Of a stretch of DNA of 64,000 bases, positions 38,225 to 45,972 are shown piece by piece (the stretch's first letter is position 1; every line of letters begins with the position of its first letter). The DNA lies in NCBI GenBank assembly GCA_017744935.1, contig JAGIAI010000031.1, positions 1 through 64,000 of the forward strand. The letters are read 5' to 3'. The position numbers and the translations under genes are program-made. Below the pieces are notes generated by a model, which had not been told where the DNA came from, made no database searches, and saw only the letters and a list, made by a program, of their open reading frames with translations. The stretch is from Variovorax sp. GTDB taxonomy: Bacteria; Pseudomonadota; Gammaproteobacteria; Burkholderiales; Burkholderiaceae_C.

Positions 38225-38833
38225 CTAGTAGTGCACCGAATTCTTGACGATCGCAAAGGGCTCGCGCAATGCACCCTTGAACACCATGCCCCAGCGCTCC
38301 CAGCAGGAGGTCGGCGCGGCGGCGTATTGCACGTCGAACATCCGGTCGAAACCGGAGCCACGGACCAGCCGCTCCGCACGCCACAGGTGATAGGGCTCGG
38401 TCACGACGATCACGCTGCGCACGCCCGCCGCCTGCATCAGGGGCCCTGACATGGAGAGGTTCTCCAGCGTGGTCTGCGAGCGCGGCTCCAGCAGCAGCGG
38501 GCCGGCGTATCCGGCCGCGCGCGCATGCCGCTCCATCACCTCGGCTTCGATGCGTCCGTCCTCCCAGTCCTTGCCGCCGCTGAAGACCAGCTTCTGCACC
38601 AGCCCCGCCTTCGAAAGGGCAATGCCGGCGTCAACGCGGCCGGTCAGACAGGGATTCGGTTTGCCGTCGCGATAGGCCCGGTTGCCGAGCACCAGGGCCA
38701 CATCCGCTGCGCGTTGCGGCGGATGGGCGAGTGCGGCGCTCGCATGGCGCCACACCATGAAGGAGATCGCGAGATACCCGAGCAGGAAGACCAGCAGCGC
38801 GCCCCACAGGCCGCGCCGGAGCGCAGGACTCAA
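38225..38833 (-). CDS. YdcF/SanA-family (DUF218) membrane protein
   Basis: A 202-residue protein with one N-terminal membrane helix (about residues 8-27) and a DUF218 domain. The domain shows ADVALVLGNRAYRDGKPNPCL, LVFSGGKDWEDGRIEAEVM, LEPRSQTTLENLSMS and VIVVTEPYHLWRAERL. SanA/YdcF proteins are linked to envelope barrier function and vancomycin resistance at high temperature; the chemistry is unknown. The only usable start is a TTG within the TTGA overlap with the DUF484 stop, because the next Met falls inside the membrane helix. It lies between DUF484 and xerC, an insertion relative to the usual adjacent pair. Confidence 0.82.
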   Translation of the reverse strand: MSPALRRGLWGALLVFLLGYLAISFMVWRHASAALAHPPQRAADVALVLGNRAYRDGKPNPCLTGRVDAGIALSKAGLVQKLVFSGGKDWEDGRIEAEVMERHARAAGYAGPLLLEPRSQTTLENLSMSGPLMQAAGVRSVIVVTEPYHLWRAERLVRGSGFDRMFDVQYAAAPTSCWERWGMVFKGALREPFAIVKNSVHY

Positions 38834-39519
38834 GACCGAAGCCGCGAGAGCGCGCTCGAGGCAAGCTCGGCAATACGCTCCAGGAAGTCGGTGCCCATCT
38901 CGGCGTTGTAGCGCTGCGCATCAGGAGAAGCGAGCACCAGCAGGCCGAACGCCGGCGTCTCTGACGATTCGCGCAGCGGAATCAGCGCGATCGAAACCGC
39001 GGCTTGCGGTTCAGCCAGCCAGTTGGCGGCCTCGAAACCGGAATTCAGACCGCAGTACGGCGCAGTCAGCGAGGTCACGAGCGTCTTCACGTCGTCGCTC
39101 ACCGATTGCGTGTAAGCCTCGTTCGCGTAGGCGCTGTCGCAGTCCCAGACCTTGATGGCGGCCTGCGGCACCAGGAAGAGATCCTGCAATTGCGCCGCGA
39201 TCTCCGTCGGCAGCCGGCGCGGATCGCGCGTGGTGAGCAGCGCGCGGGTCCAGCGCTGGAGCCGGTCGGCGGTCACGCCGTTCTCGGTACCGTGGCGGAC
39301 CATGTCCATGATGCGGTGCTCGAGCGCCTTGATCTTCTCGCGAAGCATCTCCGCCTGGCGTTCCTGCAAGCTCACTGCGCGGTTGCCGTGCGGGCTGGTG
39401 AGCTGCACCTGTCCGAGCAACTGCGCGTGGCGCTCGAAGAAATCGGGGGTGTTCGACAGGTAGTTGGCGATGTCGTCTTCGGTGATCGGGTTCATGACGT
39501 CTTGGTTGAAATTCTTCAT
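38830..39519 (-). CDS. DUF484 family protein (GAF-like)
   Basis: A 229-residue cytosolic protein of the DUF484 family, which is habitually located between dapF and xerC in gammaproteobacteria and betaproteobacteria. The N-terminal segment [20 protein letters not shown] and the coiled [18 protein letters not shown] precede a GAF-like domain ([47 protein letters not shown]). The biochemical role is unknown. Its ATG at 39519 overlaps the dapF stop (ATGA), although an internal ATG eight codons later is also possible. Confidence 0.85.
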   Translation of the reverse strand: MKNFNQDVMNPITEDDIANYLSNTPDFFERHAQLLGQVQLTSPHGNRAVSLQERQAEMLREKIKALEHRIMDMVRHGTENGVTADRLQRWTRALLTTRDPRRLPTEIAAQLQDLFLVPQAAIKVWDCDSAYANEAYTQSVSDDVKTLVTSLTAPYCGLNSGFEAANWLAEPQAAVSIALIPLRESSETPAFGLLVLASPDAQRYNAEMGTDFLERIAELASSALSRLRS

Positions 39520-40391
39520 GGCAGGTCCGGGACTTCGATGTCGCCTTCGAACACGGTGACTGCAGGGCCGGTCATCAGCACGGGCTGGCCGTCGCCGGCC
39601 CATTCGATGGTGAGCAGGCCGCCGCGCGTTTCGACATCCACGCGCGGTTCGAGCAGGCCGAGCCGGATGCCAGCGACCACCGCGGCGCAGGCGCCGGTGC
39701 CGCAGGCCAGCGTTTCACCTGCGCCGCGCTCGAAGACGCGCAGCCTTACGTGCGAACGGTCAACCACCTGCATGAAGCCGGCATTGACCCGCTGCGGAAA
39801 GCGCGGATGGTGTTCGATCAGCGGGCCCTGCTTCGCCACCGGCGCGGTATCGACGTCGTCGACCAGCTGCACCGCATGCGGATTGCCCATCGACAGCACG
39901 GCCACCGAGACGATGGCGCTGTCGGCATGCGTGCCGAGCGCCAGGTGCCACTTGTGCCATCCGTTCTCATGCAGCGGGGTGAGCCCCGCAGTGTCGAAGG
40001 GAACGCGCGCGGGTTCGAAGATCGGGGCGCCCATGTCCACGGTCACGCGGCCATCGGCGCCCATCCGCGGCTCGATGACGCCGGAGAGCGTCTGCACGCG
40101 CACCGTGCGCTTGGGCGTGAGGCCGTGCTCGTGCACGAAGCGCATGAAGCAGCGCGCGCCGTTGCCGCACTGCTCGACCTCGCCGCCGTCGGCGTTGTGG
40201 ATCACATACTGGAAGTCGACGCCCTCGGCAGGCGAGGGTCGCACCGAGAGGATCTGGTCAGCGCCGACGCCGAAATGGCGGTCGGCCAGGAAGCGGTACT
40301 GGGCCGCCCCGAGGCCGAGCGGGCCGTGGGTTTCGTCCAGCACGACGAAGTCGTTGCCGGCGCCCTGCATCTTGGTGAAGCGGATTCGCAT
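39516..40391 (-). CDS. dapF: Diaminopimelate epimerase DapF
   Basis: DapF interconverts LL- and meso-diaminopimelate, feeding lysine synthesis and MurE. The 291-residue protein has both catalytic cysteines: Cys75 in QCGNGARC and Cys230 in [24 protein letters not shown] and [14 protein letters not shown] are conserved. It starts the minus-strand operon dapF-DUF484-YdcF-xerC-rlmI. Its promoter must lie in the 28-bp gap to the DsbA-like gene or inside that gene, so cotranscription with the upstream isomerase is possible. Confidence 0.96.
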   Translation of the reverse strand: MRIRFTKMQGAGNDFVVLDETHGPLGLGAAQYRFLADRHFGVGADQILSVRPSPAEGVDFQYVIHNADGGEVEQCGNGARCFMRFVHEHGLTPKRTVRVQTLSGVIEPRMGADGRVTVDMGAPIFEPARVPFDTAGLTPLHENGWHKWHLALGTHADSAIVSVAVLSMGNPHAVQLVDDVDTAPVAKQGPLIEHHPRFPQRVNAGFMQVVDRSHVRLRVFERGAGETLACGTGACAAVVAGIRLGLLEPRVDVETRGGLLTIEWAGDGQPVLMTGPAVTVFEGDIEVPDLP

Positions 40392-40418
40392 CGCGGAATT
40401 ATCTGCTGCCGCCCGCGA

Positions 40419-41054
40419 CTATGCGCCGCGCGAGGCCCGGAGCCGGTCCAGCGCCCGATCGAGGAACACGAGCCGGTCCTGTCCCCAGAAGCGCTCGCCG
40501 TCGAGGATGAAGATCGGCGAACCGAACACACCCCTGTCCACGGCTTCGGCGGTATAGGCACGATAGGCGGCCTGCGTTTCGGCCTTCTGCTCCAGCGCCT
40601 GCAGCGCCGCGCCGTCGTAGCCGTTCTCGTCGGCGACCGCGATACGCACGGCGGCGTCCGAGGTGTCGCGCTCTTCCGCCCACAGGGCGCGAAGCAGCGC
40701 ATGGGACAGCGGCTGAGCATCGAGGCCCTGCAACTGGGCGGCGATGACCATCCAGCCCGCGTACTTGTTCCAGTTGGGATCGCTCGGCGCACCCTTGGGA
40801 TAGTGCGCGGGCTCGAGCGTGAGCGGCATGCCCAGGTACTCGCGCCAACGCTCGAGTTCGAGCGCGTGGTACGTCCGGCGCGCCTCGGGCCGGGTCTTGA
40901 GCGGAATGCCGCCGGTCTGCGGCACGACGACCTGGAAGTCGTAGGGCTTGAGCGTGAGCGTCACATGGTGACGCCGGACGATTTCCTGGAGTTGCGGGCC
41001 GCCAAGGTAGGCCCAGGGGGAAGACAGGCTGTAGTAGCAGTCGAGCGCGATCAT
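40419..41054 (-). CDS. DsbA-like 2-hydroxychromene-2-carboxylate isomerase family protein
   Basis: A 211-residue thioredoxin-fold protein of the kappa-GST/HCCA isomerase family. The N-terminal strand ALDCYYSLSSPWAYLGGPQ places a serine (SLSSPW) at the glutathione-contact position where DsbA has CxxC. The fold continues with PYDFQVVVPQTGGIPLK and VFGSPIFILDGERFWGQDRL, which is the cis-Pro and C-terminal signature of the family. Such enzymes isomerise naphthalene-pathway intermediates or have glutathione transferase activity, and no aromatic-degradation genes are nearby. The start at 41054 is only 21 bases from the divergent flavoprotein. Confidence 0.8.
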   Translation of the reverse strand: MIALDCYYSLSSPWAYLGGPQLQEIVRRHHVTLTLKPYDFQVVVPQTGGIPLKTRPEARRTYHALELERWREYLGMPLTLEPAHYPKGAPSDPNWNKYAGWMVIAAQLQGLDAQPLSHALLRALWAEERDTSDAAVRIAVADENGYDGAALQALEQKAETQAAYRAYTAEAVDRGVFGSPIFILDGERFWGQDRLVFLDRALDRLRASRGA

Positions 41055-41075
41055 GATCTGGATTATCTTCACGCG

Positions 41076-42656
41076 ATGGCTTCTCAAGATCCCGTTTCAA
41101 CGCCGCCCGCCGGGCAGGCGCTTCCCGCGGTGCCGCCGCAATTCATCGCCAGTCCGCGCCACACCGAGGCGCTCGATCGACTCACCGCGCAGGCGCGCGC
41201 CGATCTCGAACGCATCAACGTGCCGCCGCCCGCGTGGGTTCTGCCGCCCGAATCGTCGACCGCCGAGTCGCCAGTGCTCGATGTGCTGGTCGCAGGCGCG
41301 GGCATGTGCGGCCAGACCGCCGCCTTCGCGCTGCGCCGCGAAGGTGTCACGAACATCCGCGTGATCGACCGCGCCGCACGCGGCGAGGAAGGCCCCTGGG
41401 GCACTTACGCACGCATGCTGACGCTGCGCAGCCCCAAGCACATCGGCGGGCCCGAGCTCGGCGTGCCCTCGCTGAGCTTTCGCGCGTGGTACGAGGCGCA
41501 GCACGGCGAGGGCGCGGTGGTGTCCGGCCTTGGTGTTCCCGGCTGGCAGGCGCTGCACAAGATCGGTCGCGTGGACTGGCGCGACTACCTGCTGTGGGTA
41601 CGCGACACGGTCGGGCTAGTGGTCGAGAACGGTGTATCGCTGGGCTCGGTCTCGCAGTCGGACGACGGGCGCCTGATCCACGTCGAGCTCGAGCATGCCG
41701 GCGGCCGGCGCGAAGCCGTGCGCGCACGCCAGCTCGTGCTCGCGCTGGGTCGCGACGGCAGCGGCGCGCCACGATGGCCCGACTTTCCGTCGCTGCGGCG
41801 CGGCGATCCGCTGGCGGCCGGGCGGGTCTTCCATTCCGCCGATGCGATCGACTTCCCGAGCTGGGAAGGTTGCCGCATCGGCGTGCTCGGCGCTGGCGCC
41901 TCGGCCTTCGACAACGCGGCCTGCGCGCTCGAAGCAGGCGCCGCCAACGTCACGTTGTTCGCGCGCCGCGCGCACCTGCCGCAGGTCAACAAGAGCAAGG
42001 CCGCATCGAACCACGGCTTCCTGCGCGGCTTCGAGGGCCTCGACGACCCGCGCAAGTGGCGCGTCTACACCTACATCTTCGACGAGCAGGTTCCTCCGCC
42101 ATGGGAGACCGTGCGCCGCTGCGACGCACACGATGCCTTCGAGTTGCGACTCGGCACACCCTGGATCGATGTCGCGCCCGACGAGGACGGCGTGACCGTC
42201 ACGCTGCCCAACGGCGGCATGGAGCGCTTCGACGCGGTGATCTTCGGAACCGGCTTCGACGTCGATCTGCTCGACCGGCCCGAGATCGCGGCCTACACGT
42301 CGCAGATCGACACCTGGGCCAATCATGTTTCCGCGACCGAAGCCGAACACCACCCCGAGCCCGCACGCTTTCCCTATCTCGGCGCGGGCTTCGAGCTGCG
42401 GAGCGCCGATCCGGCGCACCCGCAGGCCGCGGCACTGGCGCGCATGCGGCTTTTCAACTGGGGTGCGACCATGAGCCACGGCGCACTGGCGGGCGACATT
42501 CCGGGTCTCGCGATCGGTGCCACGCGGCTGGCGCAGGGCATCGCGCGCGACCTCTTCGTCGAAGACGCAGACCGCCACTGGGATCGCTTGCAGGCCCACG
42601 ACGAGCCGGAACTCATCGCCACCCGCTGGTACGTGCCGCCGGCCTCCGGCGACTGA
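41076..42656 (+). CDS. Flavin-containing monooxygenase-like oxidoreductase
   Basis: A 526-residue FAD/NAD(P)-dependent oxidoreductase. The FAD-binding turn is DVLVAGAGMCGQTAAFALRREG (about 70-91). The second dinucleotide turn is GVLGAGASAFDNAACALEAG (about 270). FGTGFDVDLLDRPEI near 390 resembles the ATG-like motif of group B flavoprotein monooxygenases. The N-terminal 65 residues are Pro/Ala-rich and precede the Rossmann fold. The ATG at 41076 is used. The frame stays open far upstream, but that stretch is antisense to dapF and the isomerase and has no conserved sequence. Substrate unknown. Confidence 0.82.
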   Translation: MASQDPVSTPPAGQALPAVPPQFIASPRHTEALDRLTAQARADLERINVPPPAWVLPPESSTAESPVLDVLVAGAGMCGQTAAFALRREGVTNIRVIDRAARGEEGPWGTYARMLTLRSPKHIGGPELGVPSLSFRAWYEAQHGEGAVVSGLGVPGWQALHKIGRVDWRDYLLWVRDTVGLVVENGVSLGSVSQSDDGRLIHVELEHAGGRREAVRARQLVLALGRDGSGAPRWPDFPSLRRGDPLAAGRVFHSADAIDFPSWEGCRIGVLGAGASAFDNAACALEAGAANVTLFARRAHLPQVNKSKAASNHGFLRGFEGLDDPRKWRVYTYIFDEQVPPPWETVRRCDAHDAFELRLGTPWIDVAPDEDGVTVTLPNGGMERFDAVIFGTGFDVDLLDRPEIAAYTSQIDTWANHVSATEAEHHPEPARFPYLGAGFELRSADPAHPQAAALARMRLFNWGATMSHGALAGDIPGLAIGATRLAQGIARDLFVEDADRHWDRLQAHDEPELIATRWYVPPASGD

Positions 42657-42666
42657 CTCCCGCGGC

Positions 42667-43569
42667 TCAGGCGGCCGTGGCTTGCCGCGCTTCGATCAGC
42701 TTGACGAGCGCGAACAGCGTGCGGTTGACCGGAGTCCGCACACCGAGCGCCTCTCCCTTGCGCATCACGTAGCCGTTGAGGTGGTCGATCTCGCTGCGCT
42801 TGCCACGCGCGAGATCCTGCGCAGTGGACGAATATTGCGTCGGCATCGTCTGCACGAGGCCGATGACAGCCTGCCACGCAACGCCCGGCAGCCTGACGCC
42901 ACCAGCCTCCGCGACCGCAACGCATTCCTCCACCACATCGCGCATCACGCCCTCCACCCCCTCGCCTGGCACGACGCGGCCGTAGGGCAATTGCGCAATG
43001 GCCGAGAGCGCGTTGTAGGCGCAGTTCAGGATGAGCTTCATCCACAGCGCACCGATCACGTTGTCGGACACCTGCGTCGGAATGCCGGCTTGCGCGAAGG
43101 TCTTCGCGATGTCATCGCTCGCCGCGGTCGGCGCAATGACCAGCTCGCCGCGGCCGTGGTGCTTGAGGTGACCGGGGCCAGCCATCTCGGTGGCCACGTA
43201 CACCACGGTGGGCGCGACCACCTGCGACAGCCGCGCCTGCAGGCGCTCCGCGTTGTCGACGCCGTTCTGCAGGGTGAGCACCAGGGCATCGGGCTTCAGA
43301 TGCGGCTTCATCGCATCGGCCGTGCTTTCGGTGTCAGTGGACTTGACGCAGAAGAGGACCAGGTCCGCATCGCGCACTGCGCCCGGTTCGGTGCTGGCAT
43401 CGAGCCGCACATGCTCCTTGAAGCCGAGCGTATCGAGCAGAAGCCCGTCGCGTCGGATCGCCTCGACGTGCTGCAGCCTGCCGATCAGCGTCACCTCGTG
43501 GCCCGCACGCGCCAGCATTCCGCCGTAGTAGCAACCGACCGCGCCGGCGCCCATCACTGCAATCTTCAT
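42667..43569 (-). CDS. panE: Ketopantoate reductase family protein (PanE/ApbA)
   Basis: A 300-residue NADPH-dependent reductase of the PanE/ApbA family. PanE makes pantoate for coenzyme A. The protein begins MKIAVMGAGAVGCYYGGML (nucleotide fold), with CVKSTDTESTADAM, LTLQNGVDNAERL and the C-terminal catalytic block LWMKLILNCAYNALSAI with the conserved Lys and Asn, then SSTAQDLARGKRSEIDHLNG. The start at 43569 has AAGGAAA upstream, and longer readings add an unconserved leader. Betaproteobacteria carry several paralogues, so pantoate specificity is probable but not certain. Convergent with the flavoprotein, 10 bp apart. Confidence 0.82.
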   Translation of the reverse strand: MKIAVMGAGAVGCYYGGMLARAGHEVTLIGRLQHVEAIRRDGLLLDTLGFKEHVRLDASTEPGAVRDADLVLFCVKSTDTESTADAMKPHLKPDALVLTLQNGVDNAERLQARLSQVVAPTVVYVATEMAGPGHLKHHGRGELVIAPTAASDDIAKTFAQAGIPTQVSDNVIGALWMKLILNCAYNALSAIAQLPYGRVVPGEGVEGVMRDVVEECVAVAEAGGVRLPGVAWQAVIGLVQTMPTQYSSTAQDLARGKRSEIDHLNGYVMRKGEALGVRTPVNRTLFALVKLIEARQATAA

Positions 43570-43673
43570 GGGGATTTCCTTCATCGAGCGGTGAATCTTC
43601 TCACCGTGAGAGCGACACGTGAGGTTTGCATCAAATCCCGGCGTCGTTGCGTCGAAGCGGTGCGTGCGCTCCT

Positions 43674-43679
43674 TATAGT
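43674..43679 (+). promoter_or_regulatory. aqpZ: Possible -10 hexamer for aqpZ
   Basis: TATAGT at 43674-43679 differs from the sigma-70 -10 consensus at one position and lies 30 bases before the aqpZ ATG in the 140-bp divergent gap with panE. No good -35 is seen at 16-18 bases upstream. Confidence 0.35.
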
Positions 43680-43709
43680 GCCCAGCTTTTTTCAGGGAAC
43701 ACAAACCAA

Positions 43710-44432
43710 ATGAACAGCAATCTCAAAGTCTGGTCGGCCGAATTTCTCGGCACCTTCTGGCTCACCTTGGGCGGCTGCGGCAGTGCGGTGCTCGCAGCGG
43801 CTTTCCCCGACCTGGGCATCGGTCTCCTCGGTGTCTCACTCGCTTTCGGCCTGACGGTCGTCACGGGCGCATATGCGTTCGGGCCGATCTCGGGCGCGCA
43901 CTTCAACCCGGCTGTTTCGCTGGGTCTGGTCGCGGGGGGTCGCATGCCGATCGGCCAACTTCCCGGCTATGTGATCTCGCAAGTGGCGGGCGCCTGCGTG
44001 GCCGCGGCGATCCTCTATCTCATCGCCACCGGCAAGCCGGGCGCCGATCTCGGCGGCTTCGCGGCCAATGGGTTCGGCGAGAACTCCCCGGGCCACTACG
44101 GCATGGCCGCTGCACTGATCGCTGAAGTGGTGATGACGGCGGTGTTCCTGCTCGTGATCCTGGGTGCGACGGCAAGCCGCGCGACCAACGGCATGGCAGG
44201 CCTCGCGATCGGCCTGTGCCTCACGCTGATCCACCTCGTCTCGATTCCGGTGACCAACACCTCGGTCAACCCCGCCCGCAGCACGGGCCCCGCCCTGTTC
44301 GCGCCGCAGTGGGCGATGGAACAGCTCTGGCTGTTCTGGGTCGCGCCGCTGGCAGGCGCTGTCATCGGTGCGCTCATCTACCGCATCCTGCTGGCAGAGC
44401 GCGAGCCGCAAGCCATGGCGCGGCAGGCTTAA
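43710..44432 (+). CDS. aqpZ: Aquaporin Z
   Basis: AqpZ is an inner-membrane water channel. The 240-residue protein has six membrane helices and both NPA motifs: [13 protein letters not shown] near residue 65 and [16 protein letters not shown] near 186. The Arg after the second NPA is present, as is the histidine/phenylalanine-type pore context of water-selective forms ([15 protein letters not shown]). The start ATG lies after a weak ribosome site. Its TAA stop shares the palindrome TTAA with the convergent deaminase gene. Confidence 0.95.
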   Translation: MNSNLKVWSAEFLGTFWLTLGGCGSAVLAAAFPDLGIGLLGVSLAFGLTVVTGAYAFGPISGAHFNPAVSLGLVAGGRMPIGQLPGYVISQVAGACVAAAILYLIATGKPGADLGGFAANGFGENSPGHYGMAAALIAEVVMTAVFLLVILGATASRATNGMAGLAIGLCLTLIHLVSIPVTNTSVNPARSTGPALFAPQWAMEQLWLFWVAPLAGAVIGALIYRILLAEREPQAMARQA

Positions 44433-44923
44433 CCGGCCTTCTTTCCGGCGGCCCAGGCTTCGAGCACGGCCACCGCTTCGCGGTCCATCTTCTGCTCGGA
44501 AGGCATGCTCCGCGCTTCGAGGGTCGCGCCGGCTTCCGCGCGCAGCTCATCCACATCGATGGGGTGCCGCGCTTCCACCGGCACGCCCTCGAAAGCCTCG
44601 CCCGACTGCGCGAGCGACGCCGCGTAGTAGAGCTTGCGGATGCCCGCGATGCGCATCGCGGCCACACACAATGCACAAGGCTCGCATGAGGTGTAGAGTT
44701 CGCTTCCGCCGAGATCCACGGTCTTCAGATTGCGGCACGCATCGCGAATCGCCTCGACTTCGCCATGCGATGTCGGATCGAAATGCGCGACGGAATGGTT
44801 GAAGCCCTCGCCCACCACGACACCGTCGCGGACGATCACTGCACCAAAGGGCTCCGTGCCCGGCGTGTCCAACGCCTGTGCCGACAGCGCAATCGCGCGC
44901 TGCATGAATTTCTCTTCGTACAT
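44429..44923 (-). CDS. CMP/dCMP-type nucleoside (guanine-like) deaminase
   Basis: A 164-residue zinc deaminase. The catalytic motif reads [13 protein letters not shown] (usual HAE, here HGE, catalytic Glu kept) and the zinc cysteines are SCEPCALC. The sequence [30 protein letters not shown] and the downstream [11 protein letters not shown] resemble bacterial guanine deaminase GuaD more than the tRNA adenosine deaminase TadA. The ATG at 44923 with GAAGGA upstream is chosen over a longer leader. Guanine or a related purine is the likely substrate, inferred from similarity. Confidence 0.8.
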   Translation of the reverse strand: MYEEKFMQRAIALSAQALDTPGTEPFGAVIVRDGVVVGEGFNHSVAHFDPTSHGEVEAIRDACRNLKTVDLGGSELYTSCEPCALCVAAMRIAGIRKLYYAASLAQSGEAFEGVPVEARHPIDVDELRAEAGATLEARSMPSEQKMDREAVAVLEAWAAGKKAG

Positions 44924-45050
44924 CGTCTTTTTCCTTCCATGAACCTGGATTGAGGAGACATCTTGAAGGCCGGTGATCCGGTCGGGGCGTTGTTGCGAAA
45001 AAGCCGTCGGCAAGCGTTAATCCGACGCAACGCAACAACAGTCGCACTGC

Positions 45051-45665
45051 ATGAAAGCAGCCCAGATCACCCTCGTCGTCGTCGTCGCCCTCCTGCTCTA
45101 CGCATTCTGGCGGATCCTTCCCCGGCGAGACGACGAACTCAGCCGCGCGCAATCGCTCGCACAGCAGAACCGCATTGCGACCCGGCCGACTCACTACGCC
45201 GACATCCGTCAGCTGCTCGGCCAGATGACGGATTCGCTGCGCGCCCGTCTCCAGTCCGCCGGCATGGCGCTCGAGATGATGCTGCCGTCCGACCCACTGC
45301 CGGTGCTGCTCGACCGCTCAGGCATGCAGGAAGTCTTTGCGCACATCGTCGATCTCGCGTGCCGCGCCATGCAGGCCGGCAGCACCTTGCATGTGCTCGG
45401 CCGCGTCGAGGGCACGCATGCCGTGGTCAATTTCATGGACGCAGCGCCCGATGCCGGCGAACCGCGCCTTGCGCGTTGCTTCGACGCGGCGGGCGCGACA
45501 ACCGCTGCAAGGCGCGGCGACGGCGACACGGCCGCAAGCGTCGCGCTGTGCACGCAGATCGTTTCCGAGCACCGGGGTCGCATCTACGCGGCACCCTCGC
45601 CCCTCGGCAGCCTGGGCATCACCTTGCGCCTTCCGCTGCAGGACGCGATCGGGAGCGTTCATTGA
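45051..45665 (+). CDS. Membrane-anchored degenerate histidine-kinase-like protein
   Basis: A 204-residue protein with one membrane helix (about 5-21, QITLVVVVALLLYAFWR) and a cytosolic domain reminiscent of a histidine-kinase ATPase. LLDRSGMQEVFAHIVDLACRAM occupies the N-box position and ASVALCTQIVSEHRGRIYAAPSPLGSLGITLRLPL matches the G3/C-terminal region of kinases. There is no His-containing dimerisation domain, the N-box Asn is missing, and the DxGxG and GxGLG loops are absent. The ending APSPLGSLGITLRLPL resembles the end of the neighbouring BaeS-like kinase (APSPLGGLRLTVTLPL), so a decayed relative is plausible. Function unknown. Confidence 0.6.
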   Translation: MKAAQITLVVVVALLLYAFWRILPRRDDELSRAQSLAQQNRIATRPTHYADIRQLLGQMTDSLRARLQSAGMALEMMLPSDPLPVLLDRSGMQEVFAHIVDLACRAMQAGSTLHVLGRVEGTHAVVNFMDAAPDAGEPRLARCFDAAGATTAARRGDGDTAASVALCTQIVSEHRGRIYAAPSPLGSLGITLRLPLQDAIGSVH

Positions 45666-45919
45666 ACGCCGCGGTCTACGCTTCCCGCCCTGCTTTCGCC
45701 AGAGCCGCGAACGTGGTCCTGTCGCCGTTCCGACGTCCCGGCCTGGGCCAAGCCGCAGGCGCGATCGGCGCGCTGGGCCTGTTCGTTGCCACCGGCTTCA
45801 CCTGCGGAAACGGTACGGCGCCGTCCAGCCCATCAACCCTGGCACCCATCATGGCCACCGGTGCAGCCCGTACTCCGCCCACTACTGCCACAGCCGAAAA
45901 GAAGTGCCCCGCGAAATGA
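45662..45919 (+). CDS. Possible small hydrophobic protein before the kinase
   Basis: An 85-codon frame beginning with a TTG that overlaps the preceding stop (TTGA). It has a hydrophobic stretch (GQAAGAIGALGLFVATGF, about residues 34-51) followed by a Cys and a Pro/Thr/Ala-rich tail ending in KKCPAK. There is no recognisable family and no ribosome site. It could be a real short membrane or secreted protein, or a chance frame between the pseudo-kinase and the sensor kinase. Confidence 0.3.
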   Translation: MNAAVYASRPAFARAANVVLSPFRRPGLGQAAGAIGALGLFVATGFTCGNGTAPSSPSTLAPIMATGAARTPPTTATAEKKCPAK

Positions 45920-45972
45920 AGCGCCGCCTCTTCGCGGCTTGAGCCCCATCCGACCGCAACGCTTGCCGCACA

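Noticed and set aside
39750-41075. Upstream extension of the flavoprotein frame to 39750
   Set aside because: The extension runs antisense through dapF and the isomerase gene and has no conserved motif. The conserved protein begins near 41076.
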